Counted from the first letter of the stretch, positions 1 through 6,091 are shown. The stretch is DNA of 10,069 nt from Victivallales bacterium (GCA_900771165.1 CAAGMX010000124.1:1-10069); one strand, 5' to 3'. Notes: a model not told the origin generated them from the letters alone. Program-made: numbers and translations.

Positions 1-149
1 ACGCCATGGATGCGCTCCGCTACATGGTGATGGCCGTGGACTCTCCCGCCACATATTCCGCCATGCCGCTTCCGGGAACGGGAGGAACAGGAGAAGAGAA
101 TCTTCCCCGGGAAGAGTGGGACGAGGACGGCGCATCTGAGCCGTTCTAG
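1..149 (+). CDS. Phage terminase large subunit, C-terminal fragment (partial at left edge)
   Basis: An open frame enters from the left edge (first whole codon at base 3) and stops at TAG 147-149, giving 49 visible residues. The visible start, AMDALRYMVMAVD, resembles the conserved end of terminase large subunits, where an H/D-A-x-D-A-L-R-Y segment closes the nuclease domain. It is followed by a Pro/Gly linker and an acidic tail (EEWDEDGASEPF). Terminase large subunits are the ATPase and nuclease motor that cuts and pumps DNA through the portal. The portal gene follows directly, which is the usual order in Mu-like phages. Only the C-terminus is visible, so the ATPase and most of the nuclease domain cannot be checked. 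The identification rests on the DALRY motif plus position. Confidence 0.6.
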   Translation, partial: AMDALRYMVMAVDSPATYSAMPLPGTGGTGEENLPREEWDEDGASEPF

Positions 150-241
150 CCTGGAACCGATATGTAACAATTTCAAAAAGGTTTACTTCCTTCCTATGAT
201 TGGAAGCCCGTCAATGATTTTTTTCCAACGAAGGAGTACCC
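150..241 (+). promoter_or_regulatory. AT-rich spacer with the portal ribosome binding site
   Basis: This 92-base gap is much more AT-rich than the flanking genes and is the longest spacer apart from 1895-2743. It contains a TATGAT hexamer (195-200) that could be a -10 box, but no convincing -35 hexamer lies 16-18 bases upstream. A weak inverted repeat TTGGAA/TTCCAA (200-205 and 223-228) flanks a 17-base loop. A clear Shine-Dalgarno AAGGAG (231-236) sits 5 bases before the portal ATG and fixes that start. Promoter activity is only a possibility. Confidence 0.3.
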
Positions 242-1894
242 ATGTTCGAGAGACTGAAGAACAGCGCCCTGGCCTCCAGGATCCGCTATGCCTTTGGAAA
301 GGCCGCAGGACATCCCAGCCCTTGGGACAAGGATGACACTCTGGTCTCCTCCACCATTCCCGTCACCGACGACCTGTCCTCCAGGACCCGCCTCACCCCT
401 GCGAAGCTTGCCTCCATCATCCGGGACGCAGACGACGGGGAGCCGGGAGACCAGGCGCGCCTTCTTGAGGTCATCCTGGAGAAGGAGCCACGATTCGCCG
501 CCCATCTCCAGACGCGCCGGCTTGCCGTTCTTGGATGCCGGTGGAGCGTCCAAAGCGAAAGAGATCCAGAGGAGGCGGCCCGTCTGGAAGCCATCCTGAA
601 GAAGGCGGGATGCCGGAAGGCCATGGAGGCCCTCATGCGGTGCATCGGCATGGGATACTCCGGCGTTGTGGTGGACTGGGCTCCCGGCGGAGGGGAGATC
701 CGGGGATTCCGTCCCATCTCCTCCGACAGGTGGGCATTCGACCAGGGAGGAAATCCAGCCTTGGATACCGACACCGGGGGACGCATTCCCCTTTCCTCCT
801 TCCACCCCGCCCAGATCCTCTACTGCCAGGCGGACGGGATGACTGGCCTGCCCGCCAGGAACGGGCTTCTCCGCACCCTCCTCTGGCTCTATCTCTTCAA
901 GAATACATCTTTCACACTGTGGAACCAGTTCCTGGAGCGCTTTGGCGTCCCCTTCATCCTGGGAAAGCTTCCATCCGGGGACTTCAACGACGCCGCCAAG
1001 AGGAACGAACTTCTCCGCTCCATTCTTGCCGTGCGATCCGGAGGAGGGGGAGTGGGAACCGCCGAGACCGACATGCAGATGGTCAACGGAGCCTCCGGCA
1101 GCAACCACGACGCCTTCGAGCGCTTCCAGCGCTACTGCGACGAGACCGCCACGCTGGTCATCCTTGGCCAGCTTGCCTCCAGCGACAGAGCCTCCGGGCT
1201 CTCCATGGGAGGGGCGCAGGACAAGGTAAGGCAGGACATCCTGGAGGCGGACTGCGAACTGGTCTCCCAGGAGATGCAGAGGCTCCTGGATTGGCTTGTC
1301 CGCTTCCGTCTTGGGGTGGATGACGGAGACTTCCGCTTCGTCATCGATTGCGCCAAGCCGGAGGACATGAACACCAGGGCGGAAAGGGACGCGAGGATCG
1401 CCAGCGCTTCGGGATGCTTCCTGGACAGGAAATACGCGGAGGAAACCTACGGGATCCGCCTGGGAGAACGCTCCGCCGGGATGCCGGGAACGCAGGAGGG
1501 ATTCTCCGATTCCCCCGACACGCATAGAGAGCAACCAAAAAGGAGGAGGCCAACGGCGTCGGATCGCCGGATGATGAAGATATGCGCCTCCGCCATTGGC
1601 TCCCTTGTGGATGCCGAAGCCCTGGAATCTTACCGGGGATCCGTGGAACGAGCCTCCAGGAATGCCTTTGGAGACATCCCCGAAGGCCTGGATGACCATG
1701 AACTTCTGGCGGAGTTCAAAAAGAGGGCTCCTGCCTTCCTGGCCACCCTTCCCGGGGCCATGGATGGGATCAAAGAAGACCAGCTGGCCAAAGCGCTGGC
1801 CGACGTCATGACGGCCTCCGCCATGAACAGCACGCTCCCCCCATCCTTCTGGAAATCCTACCCTTTATCCAGGGCAGGGAGCATGGACTCGTAG
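242..1894 (+). CDS. Mu gp29-like portal protein (DUF935 family)
   Basis: The 550-residue product belongs to the DUF935/Mu gp29 portal family. Family-like segments are EKEPRFAAHLQTRRLAVLG (residues 80-98), followed by W101 and a central LERFGVPFILGKLP (231-243). The portal is a ring at one capsid vertex through which DNA is packaged and ejected and to which the neck attaches. The start is set by AAGGAG five bases upstream of ATG 242. The C-terminal part (about 440-530) is Ala/Leu-rich and helical, as in relatives. The last residues from about 527 (NSTLPPSFWKSYPLSRAGSMDS) follow a C6 run at 1837-1842. Just there the -1 frame also looks coding, so the native C-terminus may have been altered by an indel or may be extended by frameshifting. 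The usual next gene, gp30/F, is not recognisable downstream. Confidence 0.92.
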   Translation: MFERLKNSALASRIRYAFGKAAGHPSPWDKDDTLVSSTIPVTDDLSSRTRLTPAKLASIIRDADDGEPGDQARLLEVILEKEPRFAAHLQTRRLAVLGCRWSVQSERDPEEAARLEAILKKAGCRKAMEALMRCIGMGYSGVVVDWAPGGGEIRGFRPISSDRWAFDQGGNPALDTDTGGRIPLSSFHPAQILYCQADGMTGLPARNGLLRTLLWLYLFKNTSFTLWNQFLERFGVPFILGKLPSGDFNDAAKRNELLRSILAVRSGGGGVGTAETDMQMVNGASGSNHDAFERFQRYCDETATLVILGQLASSDRASGLSMGGAQDKVRQDILEADCELVSQEMQRLLDWLVRFRLGVDDGDFRFVIDCAKPEDMNTRAERDARIASASGCFLDRKYAEETYGIRLGERSAGMPGTQEGFSDSPDTHREQPKRRRPTASDRRMMKICASAIGSLVDAEALESYRGSVERASRNAFGDIPEGLDDHELLAEFKKRAPAFLATLPGAMDGIKEDQLAKALADVMTASAMNSTLPPSFWKSYPLSRAGSMDS

Positions 1895-1983
1895 CTCTTG
1901 ACAACGACTGCCATCGGAAGGACAACGGACAGTTCTGTTCCGAGGAAAACCAGCGTCAAATGCGATATGGAAAAGAGATTTAG
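1837..1983 (+). other. Coding-like -1 frame extension of the portal after a C CCC CCA heptamer
   Basis: In the portal frame, bases 1837-1843 read C CCC CCA, a form of the X XXY YYZ slippery heptamer. If ribosomes shifted -1 there, or if the C run lost or gained a base, translation would continue to TAG 1981-1983. This adds 46 residues including VALDNDCHRKDNGQFC and SEENQRQMRYGKEI. The Asp/Cys/His-rich segment ending in DNGQF reads like natural protein, similar to linkers (x-R-D-x-x-G-Q/R-F) near the C-termini of phage head proteins. The portal frame itself ends at 1894. It could be a programmed extension, a mutated C-terminus, or a leftover of the missing gp30/F-type gene. I cannot separate these options by reading alone. 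Confidence 0.3.
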
Positions 1984-2169
1984 GAATGTGTCTTGTTAGG
2001 ATTCCTGTAAGTTTTGGAATGGAGAGTCCTTCTGTGTTTTCTATCCCATTTTCCCTTGGAGAACGCATGGCCACATTCGGGAGGTTTCGTCCTGTTCAGA
2101 GGATTCCCTCCATTGAATTTTTATGTGCATTGGCAAGGCTATGCATTACAAACTCCTTCGCAGGAAATA

Positions 2170-2370
2170 ATGGAGGATCTGGTAACGGTGTTTCTAAACC
2201 CAGAAGCCATGCGTCATATGTTCCAAAGCGGCACAGCTTTTAATCCTCCCGTTCTCAGAAAAAAGTGGGGAAGAATTGTGGCACGCAAGATGGCGTGGAT
2301 CGAATGCTGGCACGTGAAGGGGAAATACAGAATAGGCAAGCACAGCAGAGAATACGATTTCACACTCTAA
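2170..2370 (+). CDS. Small basic hypothetical protein, 66 aa (function unknown)
   Basis: I do not recognise this protein. The ATG at 2170 is preceded by AGGA (2162-2165) at a suitable distance, so it is preferred over the in-frame TTG at 2014, which has no ribosome binding site and would give 118 residues. The product is rich in Lys/Arg and aromatics (GRIVARKMAWIECWHVKGKY, then RIGKHSREYDFTL) and looks more coding-like than the reading upstream of 2130. It ends immediately before the terminator hairpin at 2384-2407. It could be a moron product, a truncated C-terminal domain of a larger protein such as a MuF-linked effector, or not translated at all. Composition differs from the surrounding structural genes, consistent with separate acquisition. 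Confidence 0.33.
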   Translation: MEDLVTVFLNPEAMRHMFQSGTAFNPPVLRKKWGRIVARKMAWIECWHVKGKYRIGKHSREYDFTL

Positions 2371-2407
2371 AAGAGAAAAGAAAACGGGACGATGCAAGTC
2401 GTCCCGT
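2369..2407 (-). terminator. Rho-independent terminator reading leftward
   Basis: A perfect 9-bp stem, ACGGGACGA (2384-2392) and TCGTCCCGT (2399-2407), encloses a 6-base loop. On the plus-strand left side lies an A-rich run (aaaagagaaaagaaa), so a transcript on the minus strand would leave the hairpin into TTTCTTTTCTCTTTT. That is a textbook intrinsic terminator for leftward transcription. On the plus strand the hairpin is followed by ATAATCTC, with no T-tract, so it should be a poor terminator for the late operon. Confidence 0.65.
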
Positions 2408-2638
2408 ATAATCTCAAAATTGAATAGAGGACGTCTGCCACAGACCGACACTTGTACAACATACTGGTTACCGGTGAGGGTATTTCCACGGTCCATTCCT
2501 GTCCGGGCATGGTATGTATTACCTCGTAAGAGGCTGCCGCATTCCCCAGATTACTCTAGGATGAGTCTCCCTTAGCGTGGACTCCAGGAATTACGCCTAA
2601 GGCTTTTGACCTTTAGATCTGCCCGTGGTCAGGCGTCC
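2371..2638 (-). ncRNA. Candidate structured small RNA, about 270 nt, antisense to the operon
   Basis: Between a minus-strand promoter-like motif (2645-2673) and the minus-strand terminator lies a stretch dense in stops in all minus frames and rich in pairable segments. Reading 5'-3' on the minus strand: ACGCCT (2636-2631) pairs with AGGCGT (2598-2593), enclosing GACC/GGTC (2630-2627, 2611-2608). GAGTC/GACTC follows, then CCTC/GAGG. ACATAC (2517-2512) pairs with GTATGT (2464-2459), enclosing ACCGTG (2492-2487) with bulged CACCGGT (2476-2470). GTCTG (2445-2441) pairs with CAGAC (2437-2433). The first helix begins two bases from the predicted transcription start. I do not recognise a known RNA family. 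The same helices could form on the plus strand, so orientation rests on the promoter-like motif and terminator. Confidence 0.38.
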
Positions 2639-2644
2639 GTCCTT

Positions 2645-2673
2645 ACGATACCACAACCATCCATGGTTTTCAA
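2645..2673 (-). promoter_or_regulatory. Sigma70-like promoter motif for leftward RNA
   Basis: On the minus strand TTGAAA (plus positions 2668-2673, 5 of 6 matches to TTGACA) is separated by exactly 17 bases from TATCGT (2645-2650, 4 of 6 matches to TATAAT). The predicted start near 2638 directs transcription leftward to the terminator at 2369-2407. The motif is imperfect, and its weight comes from the correctly placed terminator. Confidence 0.35.
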
Positions 2674-2743
2674 TCCGTCTCCTTTCCCTTTTTCATTCCT
2701 CCACCAGTCCAGAAACCGGCAGGTTTACATCCCCCCCATTGAT

Positions 2744-3790
2744 ATGAAGAAGAATCTCCACATCCTTACGCCGATCCCTCTCTCTGACGGAGAGGACGGG
2801 ATCCCGCGCCGCCTCCTTGTCCTGAAGTTCGGGAGGAACGACTTCACCAAGGGGGCCGACACCTCCTCCTTCCCCTTCGAAAGGAAGGACGGGGAGGCCA
2901 TCATCCGGGACTTCCTGTCCCGAGGAAAGGATCTGGTGGTGGACTACGACCACCAGACCATGGTGCCCGGCGTTCGCGCCCCCGCCGCAGGGTGGGTTTC
3001 CCGCCTCTCCCTGACGGAGGACGGCCTGGAGGCCGATGTGTCCTGGACGGATGAGGCCTCCAAGGCGCTTTCCTCCCGGCAATACCGCTACCACTCCCCC
3101 GTCCTTCTCTTCGGGAGGGACGGACACCCGGCGAAGATTTCCTCCATCGCCCTGACGAACCACCCCGCACTCCATCACTATGCGCCCCTTGTGGCGCATG
3201 ACACCCCACAGGAGACCAACATGGACAAAACCCTGAAGAAGCTGGCCGGGATTCTCGGCCTTGAACTCTCCTTCTCCGACGACATGGAGGAGAAGGGAGA
3301 AAAGACCCCCACGGAAGGGGGGAATCTTGCCGAGGCCGTCAAGGCCATCGAGGCGAAAATCGAAGAACTGATGCGCCTCAAGGAGAAGGCAGAGGCCATG
3401 ATGAAGCAGAACGAAGTGGCCTCCCTGGACGACCTGGCCGGAAAGATTGCCGGCATGGTTCCCGCTTCGGAGAAGGCGGAACTCCAGGGGCGCCTCGATG
3501 CCATCCTGGCGGAGAAGGCCGTGGAGAAGGCGTTCGCGGACGGGAAGCTCATCGAAGCCCAGCGCGCCTGGGCCATGGAATACGCGGCCAAGGAGCCAAA
3601 AGCCTTCGCCGCCTTTGTGGAGAAATCCCCCAAGGTCGTCCCCCTCTCCGACACCCCCTGCGGAGGGAAGAAGGAGCAATCCAAGGAAAAGACCATGGGC
3701 TTCTCCGAGGACGACATGGAGATTCTTCGGAAATTCGGGGTGTCCCCCGAAGACATCGACAAGAAGGAAAAAACCAACCTGGAGGAATAG
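2744..3790 (+). CDS. Mu I-like prohead protease fused in frame to scaffold
   Basis: The 348-residue product matches the Mu gpI protease/scaffold family. The N-terminal half carries family-like segments LVVDYDHQT (64-72), AAGWV (81-85), VSWTDEA (99-105), YRYHSPV (114-120) and ALTNHPAL (136-143). H70 and S118 are candidate active-site residues (inference). The C-terminal half is a coiled-coil scaffold (about 195-225) ending with GKLIEAQRAWAMEYAAKEP, typical of this family. The protease degrades scaffold and matures the prohead. ATG 2744 is chosen because similarity begins near it; the frame is open back to 2606 (ATG at 2663, TTG at 2606), but none of these starts has a good Shine-Dalgarno. The ribosome binding site of the next gene overlaps its last codons (GGAGGAATAG). 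Confidence 0.88.
   Translation: MKKNLHILTPIPLSDGEDGIPRRLLVLKFGRNDFTKGADTSSFPFERKDGEAIIRDFLSRGKDLVVDYDHQTMVPGVRAPAAGWVSRLSLTEDGLEADVSWTDEASKALSSRQYRYHSPVLLFGRDGHPAKISSIALTNHPALHHYAPLVAHDTPQETNMDKTLKKLAGILGLELSFSDDMEEKGEKTPTEGGNLAEAVKAIEAKIEELMRLKEKAEAMMKQNEVASLDDLAGKIAGMVPASEKAELQGRLDAILAEKAVEKAFADGKLIEAQRAWAMEYAAKEPKAFAAFVEKSPKVVPLSDTPCGGKKEQSKEKTMGFSEDDMEILRKFGVSPEDIDKKEKTNLEE
3180..3199 (+). promoter_or_regulatory. Perfect 7-bp hairpin before the internal scaffold start
   Basis: ATGCGCC (3180-3186) and GGCGCAT (3193-3199) form a perfect GC-rich stem with a 6-base loop inside the protease coding sequence. It ends 11 bases before the AGGAG (3210-3214) of the internal start at 3221. The position suggests a role in tuning internal initiation or ribosome traffic between the protease and scaffold parts, but this is inference. 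Confidence 0.4.
3221..3790 (+). CDS. Nested scaffolding protein (Mu gpZ-like) from an internal start
   Basis: ATG 3221 (codon 160 of the protease) is preceded by CAGGAG ending 6 bases upstream, the best Shine-Dalgarno in this gene and much better than the one for the full-length start. Initiation here gives a 189-residue protein lacking the protease domain. It contains a short helix MDKTLKKLAGILGLEL, an acidic linker, a coiled coil (about 36-66: LAEAVKAIEAKIEELM and on) and the family-typical C-terminus. In Mu, the scaffold gpZ is made the same way, from an in-frame start within gene I. It would be the abundant scaffold around which capsid subunits assemble, then be cleaved. Expression is inferred from the ribosome binding site and the family precedent. 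Confidence 0.65.
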   Translation: MDKTLKKLAGILGLELSFSDDMEEKGEKTPTEGGNLAEAVKAIEAKIEELMRLKEKAEAMMKQNEVASLDDLAGKIAGMVPASEKAELQGRLDAILAEKAVEKAFADGKLIEAQRAWAMEYAAKEPKAFAAFVEKSPKVVPLSDTPCGGKKEQSKEKTMGFSEDDMEILRKFGVSPEDIDKKEKTNLEE

Positions 3791-3793
3791 GAA

Positions 3794-4165
3794 ATGTCCA
3801 ACCTCACCAGCGAACGCAAGACCAGGGAATACCTGGGAAACACCTTCTCCCTCCTGGCGGGAGAACAGATCTACGCCGGCGCCATGGTCGCCGTCAACGC
3901 CTCTGGCAAGGCAGTGCAGGCCACCAAGGCGGGGAATCCCGTCATCGGCGTTGCCTTGCACAGCGCGGCCAATGGTGAACCCGTCGCCTACCGTCGTGGC
4001 GTCTTCGCCTTCGACAACGCCGCGACGACTCCCGTGACCTCCGCCGCCATCGGCGGAACCTGCCACGTGGCGGACGACCACACCGTGGACGCCACCAGCG
4101 GGAGCGCCGTCGCGGGCACCGTCCTCGGCTTCGAGGAGGATCAGGTCATCGTGAAGATCCAATAG
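3794..4165 (+). CDS. Small capsid decoration/stabilisation-like protein
   Basis: The 123-residue protein lies between scaffold and major capsid genes, the position used for head decoration (cement) proteins in many phages. Its reading, LAGEQIYAGAMVAVNASGKA then NPVIGVALHSAANGEPVAYR, has the beta-rich pattern (I/Y-A-G-x-x-V-A-V-N, then V-x-G-V-A) seen in small head-stabilising proteins such as DUF2190-type. It has no signal peptide, membrane segment or catalytic motif. It starts 3 bases after the protease stop, using the GGAGG at the end of that gene. Decoration proteins bind the expanded capsid surface and resist internal pressure. The role is inferred from position and fold pattern; gene reality is secure. 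Confidence 0.65.
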   Translation: MSNLTSERKTREYLGNTFSLLAGEQIYAGAMVAVNASGKAVQATKAGNPVIGVALHSAANGEPVAYRRGVFAFDNAATTPVTSAAIGGTCHVADDHTVDATSGSAVAGTVLGFEEDQVIVKIQ

Positions 4166-4178
4166 GAGGGACATCCAA

Positions 4179-5084
4179 ATGCTCATCAACGCCCACAACA
4201 TGGCGGTACTCTTCACCGCCGTCTCCACCCAGTTCAAGAACGCCTTCCAGAAATACCAGGACGACACCTGGCAGAAGTTCGCCCGCCTCCAGCCCGTCTC
4301 CGCCGGGATCCTGGAGATGCCCTTCCTGGAGCAGATCGCCAGGATGCGGGAATGGGTCGGCCCCCGGATGGTCAACCGCCTCTCCGCCGACAAGCTCACC
4401 GTGAAGATCCGGAAGTTCGAGGAGACCTACGAGGTGCCCCGTGAAGCCGTGGAGGACGACACCTACGGGATGTACTCCTCCCTCCTGGAGCAGATGGCCC
4501 AGTCCTGCGCCAATCTCCCCAACGACCTGGTGGAGGAGCTTCTCAATGACGCCGCCTCCGCCAAGTGGTGTGATGGCTCCGCCTTCTTCGGCACCACCCG
4601 GAAGTATGGGAAGACCCCCATCGCCAACACCTCCACCAAGGCCCTCACCAGCGAGAGCCTGAAGGAGGCGTACACCACCATGGCCTCCTACAAGGGGCAC
4701 GGCGGGGACTCCCTCCGGGTGCGCCCCACCGTCCTCATCCACGGCCCTGCCCTGAAGTTCAAGGCCAAGGAGCTCCTGGAGAACGAGAGCATCCTGGAGG
4801 AGGGCACCGTTGGCGCCGCCGCCGTCCCCAACCCCACCCGTGGCCTGGTGGAGGCCGTGGAACTTCCCGGGCTGAAGGGGAACAAGTGGTTCCTGGCGGC
4901 CGCTTCCGGCGTCATCCAGCCCGTCTACTACTTCGAGCGCACCCGTCCCGACCAGGTGGTGCGGAAGGACCAGGAGCGGGACTCCAACGTCTTCTCCGAG
5001 GACACCTTCCTCTATGGTGCACGGGGGCGCGCCTCCGCCGCCTTCGTCCTGCCCCACCTCATCTACTTCGGGAACGCCGAATAG
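4179..5084 (+). CDS. Major capsid protein (Mu gpT-like)
   Basis: The 301-residue product matches the Mu-like major head subunit gpT family in length and pattern. The N-terminus has LFTAVSTQFKNAFQKY, then WQKFARLQPVSAG; the middle has KFEETYEVPREAVEDDTYGMY; the C-terminus has the VYYFERTRPDQVVRKDQERD segment and a final GRASAAFVLPHLIYFGNAE. These gpT-type segments correspond to the N-arm, the E-loop region and the C-terminal A-domain strands of the HK97-like fold (fold assignment from family knowledge). It forms the icosahedral shell. AGGAGGG ten bases upstream sets ATG 4179. The gene has very high GC and uniform codon choice, as expected for the most expressed protein of the module. Confidence 0.92.
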   Translation: MLINAHNMAVLFTAVSTQFKNAFQKYQDDTWQKFARLQPVSAGILEMPFLEQIARMREWVGPRMVNRLSADKLTVKIRKFEETYEVPREAVEDDTYGMYSSLLEQMAQSCANLPNDLVEELLNDAASAKWCDGSAFFGTTRKYGKTPIANTSTKALTSESLKEAYTTMASYKGHGGDSLRVRPTVLIHGPALKFKAKELLENESILEEGTVGAAAVPNPTRGLVEAVELPGLKGNKWFLAAASGVIQPVYYFERTRPDQVVRKDQERDSNVFSEDTFLYGARGRASAAFVLPHLIYFGNAE

Positions 5085-5090
5085 CCTGGG

Positions 5091-5516
5091 ATGCACGTCA
5101 CCACCGCCCAGCTTGAAGACCGCATCACGGCGGGGATCCTGTCCCAATACGTCCCGGAAACCGGGGAAGACCGGGCCAGGGTTCTGGAGGGATACGCCAT
5201 CCGGGCATCCGCCCGGGTGGATGCCATCCTCTCTCCAAGATACGACTCCCCCATTCCTGACTCCCCCCTTCTCTCCGACATCGCCCAGAGTTTCGCCCTG
5301 TGGCAGATTGCGGCGGACAGGGGGAGCCTCTCCGGGGAGATTCCCGCCACCTTCCAGAAGCCCTACGATGAGGCCGTGGCTCTTCTCCGGCGCATCGCCG
5401 AGGGCGCCATACCCATGGAAGGCGCTGCTGGGGCAGTGTCCGGTTCCGCCGCCCTCTCCGTCTCCTCCCCGGAGGCAAGAATCGCCCCGGATTCCCCGGG
5501 AATGGAGTTCTTCTGA
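5091..5516 (+). CDS. Mu gp36-like protein (DUF1320), head completion
   Basis: The 141-residue protein follows the capsid gene by 6 bases, the place of Mu gp36. The N-terminal 100 residues have the family pattern: T-x-x-Q-L-x-D-R followed by an Ala-rich helix ending in a Leu/Tyr segment (SARVDAILSPRYDSPIPDSP), and then a helix with DIAQSFALWQIAADRG. The C-terminal 40 residues are Ala/Ser/Pro-rich and probably disordered. Members are thought to be head-tail connector or head completion proteins. No strong Shine-Dalgarno is present (CTGGG just before ATG), so translation is probably coupled to the upstream capsid gene. Its TGA overlaps the next ATG (TGATG at 5514-5518). Confidence 0.75.
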   Translation: MHVTTAQLEDRITAGILSQYVPETGEDRARVLEGYAIRASARVDAILSPRYDSPIPDSPLLSDIAQSFALWQIAADRGSLSGEIPATFQKPYDEAVALLRRIAEGAIPMEGAAGAVSGSAALSVSSPEARIAPDSPGMEFF

Positions 5517-6091
5517 TGCAAGTCATTCCAGACTCATCCAGTCCTGGGATCGCCGGACTCAAGGCACTGGGGGCAAGAGAGCACGTCAGGAAGCTCCTCC
5601 TCGTCTGCGGGCAGGCCGTGGAGAACGCCGCCGTACTGTCCGCCAGGGCGAAGGGAGGCAGGAGATTCTGGGCGGATGTGGCCTCCTCCGTTTCCCACCA
5701 GCCGACGCTGGACGGGGGAATCGTGGTGGGGGCATCCCACCGGGTGGCGGGATTCAAGCAGACAGGGGGAAGGATCTCCGCCCCGGGGATGGGGCCGGGA
5801 TCCCTGGGCAGGAAGTCCCTCACCATCCCCTTGGGAATCGCCAGGGAGAAAAGATGGGACACTGACCAGGCCGAGGCCTCCGGCTACTCCCTATTCCGCA
5901 ACAAGGACATCCTCTTCGGGCGGAAGGCGGGAAAGGCGAAAAAGGCATCGGCCAAGGCCATCCCCCTCTTCCTCCTGCGGAAAAGCGTCTTCCAGAAGCC
6001 GGATCCATGGTTTCCCGAGGGAGAATCCCTGCAACGGGCCATTGACAAAGGGGTGCGCCTATACCAGCAAAGAAGCGGAGGAATCCCATGA
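5516..6091 (+). CDS. Probable virion morphogenesis/tail completion protein (gpG-like)
   Basis: The 191-residue protein starts at an ATG overlapping the preceding TGA. Its centre, VVGASHRVAGFKQTGGRISA (about residues 71-90) followed by LTIPLGIAREKRW, recalls the neck protein pattern of Mu gpG and HK97 gp10-type proteins (a strand, then H/K-Q-x-G-G-x-I, then an x-I-P-x-x segment). The C-terminal part is basic (KAGKAKKASAKAIPLFLLRK). Such proteins sit at the head-tail joint and are needed to complete head or tail. Position between gp36- and gp37-like genes supports a connector role. The similarity is short, so the family name is tentative; another neck or tail-terminator protein is possible. The last codons overlap the next start (ATGA). 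Confidence 0.5.
   Translation: MQVIPDSSSPGIAGLKALGAREHVRKLLLVCGQAVENAAVLSARAKGGRRFWADVASSVSHQPTLDGGIVVGASHRVAGFKQTGGRISAPGMGPGSLGRKSLTIPLGIAREKRWDTDQAEASGYSLFRNKDILFGRKAGKAKKASAKAIPLFLLRKSVFQKPDPWFPEGESLQRAIDKGVRLYQQRSGGIP

Larger units (their letters stand above)
1895..2743. other. Lower-GC interruption between portal and protease
   Basis: These 849 bases contain no confidently recognised gene and have visibly lower GC than the module (three 60-base rows between 2041 and 2220 give 52, 42 and 45%; rows at 301 and 4081 give 62 and 75%). In Mu-like genomes this position normally encodes the gp30/F minor head protein. The segment holds the end of the -1 portal extension (to 1983), a small basic ORF (2170-2370), a minus-strand intrinsic terminator (2369-2407), a structured stretch (2408-2638) and a promoter-like motif on the minus strand (2645-2673). 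A C7 run lies at 2731-2737. From about 2700 the sequence merges into the protease leader. It could be a moron-type insertion replacing F, or a decayed F gene plus an inserted RNA gene. Confidence 0.6.

Noticed and set aside
200..228. TTGGAA/TTCCAA inverted repeat before the portal gene as an operator or terminator
   Set aside because: A 6-bp AT-rich stem with a 17-base loop is weak and easily found by chance in an AT-rich spacer.
194..1699. Long open minus-strand frame of about 500 codons opposite the portal
   Set aside because: It mirrors a GC-rich gene with strong third-position bias, has low-complexity Gly/Val/Pro/His-rich translation, and no ribosome site or homology pattern.
2407..2412. 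Perfect TATAAT on the plus strand as a -10 box
   Set aside because: Its 17-base-upstream partner is ACGGGA, not a -35 box, and the hexamer begins on the last base of the hairpin. Kept only as a weak alternative for plus-strand transcription.
2194..2496. Minus-strand 100-codon ORF crossing the terminator hairpin
   Set aside because: It runs through the intrinsic terminator and into the antisense of the small basic ORF, has no clear ribosome site, and reads as non-protein-like.
2408..2660. Remnant of an IS200/IS605 TnpB end, group I intron or tmRNA
   Set aside because: A short minus-strand reading MDGCGIVRTDA and scattered helices suggested these, but no transposase motifs, no group I core elements in order, and no tRNA-like end or T-loop could be found.
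2693..4399. Long open minus-strand frame opposite protease, decoration and capsid genes
   Set aside because: It spans several well-supported plus-strand genes and has a repetitive Gly/Leu/Val/His composition typical of antisense shadows. The same applies to 4146-5147 and 5884-7110.
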